Shown in pieces: positions 1 to 4,898 of a DNA stretch of 5,927 bases (positions are counted from its first letter, which is position 1; every line of letters starts with the position of its first letter). The notes beneath the pieces are model-generated. The model saw only the letters and a list, made by a program, of their open reading frames with translations, made no database searches and was not told the origin of the DNA. Made by a program: the position numbers and the translations under genes. Source of the stretch: Deinococcales bacterium (GTDB lineage Bacteria > Deinococcota > Deinococci > Deinococcales > Deinococcaceae); contig JANYFS010000494.1 of assembly GCA_025359705.1 (NCBI GenBank), positions 1-5,927 of the forward strand, given 5' to 3'.

Positions 1-140
1 AGGATGGTCATGACTTCTGAAATAGCCATGCCAATCGGACGCTTTCGAGTTTTTTTAATGCTTGGGAGGGAATTTTTGGGAGTAGGAAGGTGGAAGGTTT
101 GGTAGAAATCATCGACAGAGCAGAACAGCTCGAGTAGCAT
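1..140 (-). CDS. IS982-family transposase, N-terminal fragment (runs off the window edge)
   Basis: This is the first 46 codons of a transposase that continues past the left edge. The translation begins MLLELFCSVDDFYQTF and, after a basic stretch (KKTRKRP), reaches SEVMTIL. An LFCxVDDF segment, then a basic region, then SEIMTIL is the usual N-terminus of IS982-family DDE transposases. The catalytic residues lie outside the window. I chose ATG at 140 because GGAGG (149-153) sits 8 nt upstream. The frame is also open upstream, with an in-frame ATG at 215 that would add 25 codons (including NHKLQLLEDFF) but lacks a visible ribosome site. The gene is co-directional with and downstream of the three-gene cluster. 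It contains one CTCGAG, with another just upstream, so the element seems adapted to this genome. Whether the full transposase is intact cannot be seen. Confidence 0.8.
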   Translation of the reverse strand, partial: MLLELFCSVDDFYQTFHLPTPKNSLPSIKKTRKRPIGMAISEVMTI

Positions 141-148
141 AAAGAAGT

Positions 149-153
149 CCTCC
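149..153 (-). promoter_or_regulatory. Ribosome binding site of the transposase
   Basis: GGAGG on the minus strand lies 8 nt before ATG 140. It is the main reason to prefer that start over the in-frame ATG at 215. Confidence 0.6.
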
Positions 154-257
154 AGAAGTTGAAGTTTGTGGTTAAACTCCCAGCTTACTCGAGGACACTT
201 TTTTTGAAAGCACATGTTTTTGCGAAAAAATAGGGTATGAAATACGTGAATAACTTT

Positions 258-273
258 AACCCGAATTCAGGTT
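258..273. repeat. Near-palindrome, candidate IS982 element terminus
   Basis: AACCCGAATTCAGGTT is palindromic except for one mismatched pair. It lies 118 bp upstream of the transposase start, a plausible distance for the outer end of an IS982-type element. The matching end is outside the window, so the assignment is tentative. Confidence 0.3.
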
Positions 274-491
274 AGTTTACATTCTGGACTTATGAAAGAG
301 GTCTACTTATGAACTCTTGAGCGGCTGCCAACCCATAAGACGGGACAGAAAACAGAAAAAATGGGATGGAGGAATGCGCGACGATTGGCATGGGCAAATC
401 CGAAAAACCAGCCTTTGATCGAATGTTTTGGTAAATTAGTCAAGTCGAGAGACTTTCCAGACACCTTTTTTCCTCTGAGTTCAAAATCTTG

Positions 492-1667
492 TTAAAAAGG
501 TAATACTTTAAAATCCAAAATCCGCTCTGCCATCCAAGTCGCCGCGATCACTGCTACCACCAATGAACCCCCCACAAAGGTCATGCGGCGATAAAATAGG
601 CTCGAGCGCAGTAAAAATGCGAGTGGCAAAAAGATGAGTACAATCACCATTTGGCCCATTTCCACCCCTACATTGAAACCCAAAAGTGCAGAGAGCAAAC
701 TGTTGCGGGGTAAATCCAGATCGGTCAACACGCTGGCAAAACCAAAGCCGTGAATCAGGCCAAAACCGAAGGCCACCAACCAGCGCCGACCCTCTTTAAC
801 CACGGGCCAGACGTTATTGAGGGCCGCCAGCACCACCGAGGCAGCAATCAGCGATTCGATGAGTCTCGAGGGCAAGGCAATGATCTGCAAAGCTGCCAAA
901 CTGAGGGTGATCGAGTGGGCCAAAGTGAAGGCGGTGACGATTTTAACCACGCTGAGCAAGGCCGATTTAAAATCCTCCACCGAGACCCAGCGCCCGTTTT
1001 CGCGGCGCAGCACACTGGGCAACAGCAAAGCCAGCAGAAACAAAATATGGTCGATGCCTTGCCAAATGTGCCAAACCCCCTGACGAATAAACTCGAGGAA
1101 CCCTGTTTGGCTTGTGCCTGTACCCTCGAGGGCAAAAGTTTGGCTGGGGGTGGTGGGCGAGAACACAAAGGTTTGGTTTTGGCCTGTCGCACTATTCAAG
1201 CTCAACAGCCCACGGTGTTGCGGGTCAAGGTCGGCTAAAAAGCGGTAATCCACGGTTAAGCCAGCAGTTAGATTGGCGCTCGAGCAGTTACTTGTCCAAT
1301 TCAAAACCGCGTATGCTCCGTCGGTGTGATTGTCCACCAGCATCTTTTTTGGCTCGAGCGCACAAACTACTTTTCCCGCAGTTAGGGTTAATTTGGATAG
1401 GGCATAACTTTCAATCTGCTTTTCTTGGGCTTTCAGCTCTCCCCATGTGATTGCCCCATCGTCATTGCTATCCAGACCAATGGCATAATCCAAATCCCGT
1501 AAGGCAATATCCCATTGGCCCTCGAGTTGGCCCTCGAGGTTACTGGTTTTGGCTTGAATCTTTAAGTAGCTATCCGAGGCTTTATGTGCAGATGCGACCC
1601 CAAATAAACTGATTAGAAGACTTGCCATCACTGCCAAAAACCTATTTTTTGTGAACAACCGTTTCAT
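492..1667 (-). CDS. HupE/UreJ-like integral membrane protein with exported EF-hand domain
   Basis: The 391-residue protein starts with a signal peptide (1-27, ending VASA) cut before His28. An exported domain (28 to about 185) follows, with an EF-hand-type loop DSNDDGAITWGE (66-77) having acidic residues in the usual places, plus two cysteines (C102, C128) that could pair. About six hydrophobic segments follow from 190. Family marks are GVWHIWQGIDHILFLLALLL (197-216), which contains H200-x5-D206-H207, matching the HX5DH motif described for HupE; TAFTLAHSITL with H251; GLIHGFGFAS with H306; and FNVGVEMGQ with E336. HupE and UreJ are linked to nickel uptake, but this longer extracytoplasmic-domain type lacks a settled substrate. 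No hydrogenase or urease gene is nearby. GGAGG at 1675-1679 lies 7 nt before the ATG, and the ATG overlaps the upstream TPR stop as ATGA, implying translational coupling. The fold assignment is firm; transport of a particular metal is inference. Confidence 0.88.
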   Translation of the reverse strand: MKRLFTKNRFLAVMASLLISLFGVASAHKASDSYLKIQAKTSNLEGQLEGQWDIALRDLDYAIGLDSNDDGAITWGELKAQEKQIESYALSKLTLTAGKVVCALEPKKMLVDNHTDGAYAVLNWTSNCSSANLTAGLTVDYRFLADLDPQHRGLLSLNSATGQNQTFVFSPTTPSQTFALEGTGTSQTGFLEFIRQGVWHIWQGIDHILFLLALLLPSVLRRENGRWVSVEDFKSALLSVVKIVTAFTLAHSITLSLAALQIIALPSRLIESLIAASVVLAALNNVWPVVKEGRRWLVAFGFGLIHGFGFASVLTDLDLPRNSLLSALLGFNVGVEMGQMVIVLIFLPLAFLLRSSLFYRRMTFVGGSLVVAVIAATWMAERILDFKVLPF

Positions 1668-2857
1668 TTTTTAACCTCCCCTAACTTCTTCACCCATTTC
1701 TGAATCTGCACATCCTCGAGCTTGCTACTGCGGATAAACTCGAGCGCATCTGCGGCAGCAGTGGGGTTTTTCGCGGCCCAAGCCGACTCGAGCAGGATTC
1801 TGAGATCGAGTGGCTCGCGCTGAACTGCAAAATTATCCAAGGCCAACTCGAGCGCCTGTGCGGGTTGGTTCAGCACCCGCAGGGTAAAAATGGCCTCCTC
1901 GCGGCGGTGAATGGTGCTGCCCCTTGCGCGGCTGGCTTTGATGCGGTCTTGCATCATCTGCTGATGAACTGCCAAATGGGGGGAATTCAATTGTTTCTCT
2001 GCCAAAATTTGACGCAGCAGCAGGGCATCGGGTTTGAGGTTGTTTTTGAGCACCTCCAGAGCTTGCTGGGGTTGGCCCTGATCCAGCAAGAAGTCGGCAT
2101 AGCTGGCTTGGGCGTACACATCATTTGGCTCGAGGGTCAAAATCGCTTTGAAATACGCCTGGGTTTGCTCGGTTTTGCCCAAACGCTCTGCCATCTCTGC
2201 CAGGGTTCCCCAGGCCCAATTGCGCTCGAGGGGGGTGGCCTTGGGGTTTTGGTTCAGGGTTTGCTCGAGCAGACGGTAAGCACTGCTGGCCTGCCCATTC
2301 AGGCTGCTCACTCCCGTCAGGCAGCTTATGCCGATCAGCTCGGAGGCCAGGCTGAGCAGCGGAGTACAGCTTTGTTTAGCTTCCGCGTAGCGGCCCAAAA
2401 CCTGCAATACCGTGGCCTCGGTGATCCAGACTTGAGGGTCATCGGGTGTGGATTTTTTGGCTAGGGCCAGATCTTTGAGCGCCTCTGCAAACTGGTGATC
2501 TCCTTGTTTGAGGGTGGCTCGCAAAATCAAAACCGACTCGGGTGGGTTGGCCTGATTCCACCACGGGGCCAACACCGACTGCGCCCGTCCGCTGTAACGC
2601 GGATCGGCTTCGGCCCGTCCGATTTGGATATACCTTCGGGCCAAAACCGTGGCTTGCTCGAGGTTTTGGGGATTCTGAGCCAGCTTCGCCCGCAGCGCCT
2701 TGATCTCCCGTGTAGTCGAGTCGCCCACATTATTCCGCAATTGTTCCAGCACGGTATGGTCGCTCGAGGGCAAATAGGGCGCGGCCCCTGCTACACCCAT
2801 CCCTCCCAAGGTGATTAGAAAAATGTAGGCTCGAGTTAGATGGGGTTTTTTTAGCAT
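1664..2857 (-). CDS. Exported tetratricopeptide-repeat protein
   Basis: This 397-residue protein begins with a basic tip and a hydrophobic core (about 11-25) ending GVAGA, a likely signal peptide cut near Ala25/Ala26. The mature protein would therefore sit in the periplasm or outside the membrane. The rest is helical and alanine/leucine-rich with TPR-like units: around 107-140 (ILRATLKQGDHQFAEALKDL), 141-173 (WITEATVLQVLGRYAEA), 212-245 (ALGTLAEMAERLGK-like, read here as WGTLAEMAERLGKTEQTQAYF), and 246-278 (YADFLLDQGQPQQALEVL), with weaker units to about 375. Two cysteines (C164, C179) lie in the middle. TPR proteins are usually binding scaffolds, and no enzymatic motif is visible. AGGAG at 2866-2870 lies 8 nt before the ATG. 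The stop codon overlaps the HupE-like start, so the two are very likely co-expressed. Ten CTCGAG sites make it the most site-dense gene of the cluster. Confidence 0.85.
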   Translation of the reverse strand: MLKKPHLTRAYIFLITLGGMGVAGAAPYLPSSDHTVLEQLRNNVGDSTTREIKALRAKLAQNPQNLEQATVLARRYIQIGRAEADPRYSGRAQSVLAPWWNQANPPESVLILRATLKQGDHQFAEALKDLALAKKSTPDDPQVWITEATVLQVLGRYAEAKQSCTPLLSLASELIGISCLTGVSSLNGQASSAYRLLEQTLNQNPKATPLERNWAWGTLAEMAERLGKTEQTQAYFKAILTLEPNDVYAQASYADFLLDQGQPQQALEVLKNNLKPDALLLRQILAEKQLNSPHLAVHQQMMQDRIKASRARGSTIHRREEAIFTLRVLNQPAQALELALDNFAVQREPLDLRILLESAWAAKNPTAAADALEFIRSSKLEDVQIQKWVKKLGEVKK

Positions 2858-2890
2858 AGTAGTAACTCCTGATTCTCTTTTGGTGGAACG

Positions 2891-2896
2891 ATTATG
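2891..2896 (-). promoter_or_regulatory. Weak -10 candidate for the TPR/HupE-like pair
   Basis: CATAAT on the minus strand matches the -10 consensus at 5 of 6 positions and would start transcription about 25-30 nt before the TPR ATG. I see no good -35 box 16-18 bp upstream, so the call is tentative. Confidence 0.22.
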
Positions 2897-2975
2897 GTTT
2901 CTCGGTTTGTTTGGTTTTTGGTTTTAATCATGGGGCTGGCTCGAGGGTGGTTGTAGGGTTAGACCTCGAGAGAAA

Positions 2976-2996
2976 GGGCGGGCTTTAAGCCCGCCC
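2976..2996 (-). terminator. GC-rich hairpin, probable terminator after the DUF4331 gene
   Basis: The arms GGGCGGGCTT (2976-2985) and AAGCCCGCCC (2987-2996) are perfect reverse complements around one central base, which in practice gives a 9-bp stem with a 3-nt loop. On the minus strand it is followed by TTTCTCTC, a modest U-rich tail. It lies about 60 nt beyond the DUF4331 stop, so it fits as an intrinsic terminator. On the plus strand no T-run follows. It may also be a dispersed palindromic repeat. Confidence 0.55.
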
Positions 2997-3054
2997 CTAC
3001 GATCTTGGGTCTCTATTTCTTACAATTCAAAATATTTAACGAATAACGAATAAC

Positions 3055-4551
3055 TTACCTTGCACCAGGCAAAGGAGTCTTCAAATAAGGAAACTGCTCG
3101 TCAAAGAAGCTAGCATCCAATTTAGCTCCATCGGTGAAGGGCAATTGACCGCTGGAGGCCACTTCTTTGGGCAAGAGTTTGCCCATGACCACCCGCAAGG
3201 CAATATCGACCACATCGTCACCCGGGCGGCGACCATTGGGGAAACCAGTGGTGTCCCCTGCAATCACACCCAAGGGGTTTTGATCTTTGGCGGCTTTGGC
3301 AGGAATGGCGGTATTCAGGCGCAACATTTCGGCAACTGAACCGTTTTTATTCAGACCATCCACCCCGGTTAGGAATGCTGCCACCAAATCGGTGCGGGGG
3401 AATTGGGTCGGAGCCTTCACGCCCGCGCCACCAAACAGCAGCTCGAGGATGGCGGGTAGGGTGGGGTGGGTTACATAGTCCGCAAACTGACCGTCATTTT
3501 TGGGTTCGCTACCGTTGAATTTATCTTTATCCCGCAGGCCAATCACCACTTCGTTGACCAAAGGGTTGGACAGACGCGACATCTGCACATATTCACCCAG
3601 ACCGTAGGCAGGGCGGGTAAAAGTGGGATTTTGGGCCAGCACTCGAGTGCGGCGTAGGCTCGAGGTAGTCCAAGCTCCAATGATGCTGCTCTTGCCGTCG
3701 GTCAAACATTTTGCAGGAAGTTCCAGCTCGAGGGCGGTAACATTTTTGTCGGCAAGGTCGTCTTTGGCTCCATCGATGGGGCCGAGTGGGTTTTTGATAT
3801 TCACAAGGTCGAAGGTTTCGCCCAAATTGACCACAAAGGGATCTTTGCGCTGACCTACAAAGACTTTTCCAGGTTTGTCACAGCCAGGGATTTCGATGGT
3901 GTAAACATGTGCAGCGGCATATTTGACATAGTTAGGCAAAGATTTGGTACCGATGTAGTCCAGCGGTTTATCAAAGATGGTCTTACCACTGCTGGTTTCC
4001 TTGATGTTTGATGCTGGACCTTTGCGGCGATCCCCTTTGATCATCTTCAGGGTGTAGCTTTCCAAAACATTGGCAGCATCCGTTTTACCCACATCGACTT
4101 GGCCTACATTGACCACGGGTACCGAGACTTTTTTATTGGCAATATCCAGTTGGATGTCTTTAAACATCTGCTTAAATTGAAATTGGAAGGTCAAATCTTC
4201 TTTGGCATCCCCGTTATTATCCACATGGATCTCGTAAAGAGCATTAGGGTCTAGATTAAAGAAATTGGGGCCACCATAACCATCTTGCAAAGGCAGATAG
4301 TTGGCAACCAAAGTGACATACCCTTCACGGCCCTTTTCATAGCTGTTGAACATATAGAAATCGGTGGCATCTAACTTGGGCATCCCGCTGATGAAGGGGG
4401 CTTCACGGTGGCTCGAGGCGGAGGCTTGGCCCATCACTGTAGCTACCGATAACATGGCAGCAAAGGCAGCGATTTGGCGCAGGGTTTTGATGGCTTTGGT
4501 GGTTGGGGTTTTGGTTTGCGTGGTCTGGGTTTGCATGGTCTGGGTTTGCAT
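3055..4551 (-). CDS. DUF4331 family secreted protein
   Basis: The 498-residue product matches the DUF4331 family over its whole length. It has SSHREAP (46-52) right after the signal peptide, then DATDFYMF (61-68), GGPNFFNLD (93-101), ALYEIHVDNNGD (104-115), SRLSNPLVNEVVIGL (325-339), PNGRRPGDDVVDIALRVVMG (438-457), and FPYLKTPLPGA at the C-terminus. Residues 20-45 form a signal peptide ending GQASA, so the protein is exported. The acidic DNNGD loop resembles a calcium-binding turn. C224 and C282 could form a disulfide. The family's molecular function is unknown. The ATG at 4551 is supported by AGGAG 7 nt upstream. Before the signal peptide lies an unusual Gln/Thr-rich tract (1-19) from an in-frame 15-bp tandem repeat, which also supplies a second ATG at 4536. 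A terminator-like hairpin separates it from the TPR gene downstream. CTCGAG sites are sparser here (5) than in the other genes. Confidence 0.9.
   Translation of the reverse strand: MQTQTMQTQTTQTKTPTTKAIKTLRQIAAFAAMLSVATVMGQASASSHREAPFISGMPKLDATDFYMFNSYEKGREGYVTLVANYLPLQDGYGGPNFFNLDPNALYEIHVDNNGDAKEDLTFQFQFKQMFKDIQLDIANKKVSVPVVNVGQVDVGKTDAANVLESYTLKMIKGDRRKGPASNIKETSSGKTIFDKPLDYIGTKSLPNYVKYAAAHVYTIEIPGCDKPGKVFVGQRKDPFVVNLGETFDLVNIKNPLGPIDGAKDDLADKNVTALELELPAKCLTDGKSSIIGAWTTSSLRRTRVLAQNPTFTRPAYGLGEYVQMSRLSNPLVNEVVIGLRDKDKFNGSEPKNDGQFADYVTHPTLPAILELLFGGAGVKAPTQFPRTDLVAAFLTGVDGLNKNGSVAEMLRLNTAIPAKAAKDQNPLGVIAGDTTGFPNGRRPGDDVVDIALRVVMGKLLPKEVASSGQLPFTDGAKLDASFFDEQFPYLKTPLPGAR
4507..4551 (-). repeat. 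15-bp in-frame tandem repeat at the DUF4331 start
   Basis: The unit ATGCAAACCCAGACC occurs twice exactly (4551-4537 and 4536-4522). A third, degenerate copy (4521-4507) begins ACGCAAACC. They encode MQTQT, MQTQT and TQTKT. Because the copy number changes by five residues per unit and duplicates the ATG, start choice could vary. Confidence 0.85.
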
Positions 4552-4558
4552 GGTCTTA

Positions 4559-4563
4559 CTCCT
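4559..4563 (-). promoter_or_regulatory. Ribosome binding site of the DUF4331 gene
   Basis: AGGAG, within AAAAGGAG on the minus strand, lies 7 nt before ATG 4551. It favours the first ATG over the second, repeated ATG at 4536. Confidence 0.7.
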
Positions 4564-4564
4564 T

Positions 4565-4594
4565 TTGGATCTTGTTGGATCGTGTTGGATCTGG
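4565..4594. repeat. 10-bp tandem repeat in the DUF4331 leader
   Basis: Three adjacent decamers, TTGGATCTTG, TTGGATCGTG and TTGGATCTGG (plus strand), share TTGGATC at exactly 10-bp spacing. They lie immediately upstream of the DUF4331 ribosome binding site, so they are transcribed in its leader or act as helically phased protein sites. Confidence 0.75.
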
Positions 4595-4671
4595 GCTAAA
4601 ACGGACTCGAGGGGTGTTAGCGAGGTGTGTGCTGTCCTCGAGGTGCCTTAGTGTGTTCTGAAGGGCTACTC

Positions 4672-4700
4672 ATAAAACAGTTCATAAATTGATCAGTAAA
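4672..4700 (-). promoter_or_regulatory. Candidate promoter for the DUF4331 gene
   Basis: On the minus strand, TTTACT (4700-4695) and TTTTAT (4677-4672) are separated by 17 bp, and each matches the -35 or -10 consensus at 4 of 6 positions. The region is locally AT-rich. Transcription would start near 4665 and give a leader of about 115 nt that includes the decamer repeat and two CTCGAG sites. Confidence 0.3.
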
Positions 4701-4711
4701 AGTGAATATTT

Positions 4712-4745
4712 TGGCTTGGCAAGGGGAAGGCCCACTGCCAAGCCA
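4712..4745. repeat. Perfect 10-bp inverted repeat (dyad)
   Basis: TGGCTTGGCA (4712-4721) and TGCCAAGCCA (4736-4745) are exact reverse complements separated by 14 nt. No T-run follows on either strand, so a terminator is unlikely. The position just upstream of the candidate DUF4331 promoter suits an operator. The TTGGCA core also occurs in the 14-bp tandem repeat at 4812-4867. Confidence 0.6.
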
Positions 4746-4811
4746 GATGTCACCTCGAGGAGATGCTTCCCGAGGATGCATGTTTTGAACTATCCTGTAC
4801 TCGAGACCCGT

Positions 4812-4867
4812 ATTTGGCACAGCACATTTGGCACAGCACATTTGGTACACCGCTCTTGACACATCGC
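4812..4867. repeat. Decaying 14-bp tandem repeat upstream of the ATPase
   Basis: ATTTGGCACAGCAC occurs twice exactly (4812-4825 and 4826-4839). A third copy (4840-4853) matches at 11 of 14 bases, and a fourth segment (4854-4867) at 9 of 14. The octamer ACAYCGCT recurs at 4847, 4861 and 4880. The array ends about 30 bp before the likely ATPase start. Confidence 0.75.
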
Positions 4868-4887
4868 TACACCCACAACACACCGCT

Positions 4888-4893
4888 AGGGGA
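4888..4893 (+). promoter_or_regulatory. Ribosome binding site candidate for the ATPase TTG start
   Basis: AGGGGA lies 5 nt before TTG 4899, right after the in-frame stop TAG (4887-4889). It is the best such match among the possible starts, but it does not exclude GTG 4962 or TTG 4989. Confidence 0.4.
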
Positions 4894-4898
4894 ATACT

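Larger units (their letters stand above)
141..491. other. Non-coding stretch: IS upstream region and cluster tail
   Basis: No convincing gene is present. The part up to about 275 is AT-rich and probably belongs to the IS, between its terminus and the transposase start. It holds a CTCGAG (188-193) and a near-palindrome at 258-273. From about 276 to 491 lies the 3' flank of the HupE-like gene, where I see no strong terminator hairpin. A 45-codon plus-strand open frame at 361-495 has no ribosome site and no recognisable motif. Confidence 0.5.
4552..4898. other. Divergent intergenic region between the DUF4331 and ATPase genes
   Basis: This 347-bp stretch has no convincing gene. It holds the DUF4331 leader and candidate promoter, three short repeat structures, and four CTCGAG sites (4606, 4637, 4754, 4800). 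A clear promoter for the plus-strand ATPase is not visible; the TTGACA at 4856 has no partner -10 box at normal spacing. Confidence 0.6.

Noticed and set aside
442..455. AAGTC/GACTT hairpin as terminator of the cluster
   Set aside because: The stem is only 5 bp with a 4-nt loop, and no T-run follows in the minus direction.
361..495. Small plus-strand open frame of 44 codons
   Set aside because: It has no ribosome site and no recognisable motif, and its length is within chance expectation.
750..1238. Plus-strand open frame of 162 codons opposite the HupE-like gene
   Set aside because: It has a low-complexity Gln/His-rich translation and is antisense to well-conserved membrane motifs.
1865..2464. 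Plus-strand open frame of 199 codons opposite the TPR gene
   Set aside because: It lies wholly antisense to the TPR gene, has no recognisable motif, and the opposite strand shows a signal peptide, repeats and a ribosome site.
4856..4861. TTGACA as a -35 box for the ATPase
   Set aside because: No -10-like hexamer occurs 16-18 bp downstream, and the match sits inside a degenerate copy of the 14-bp repeat.
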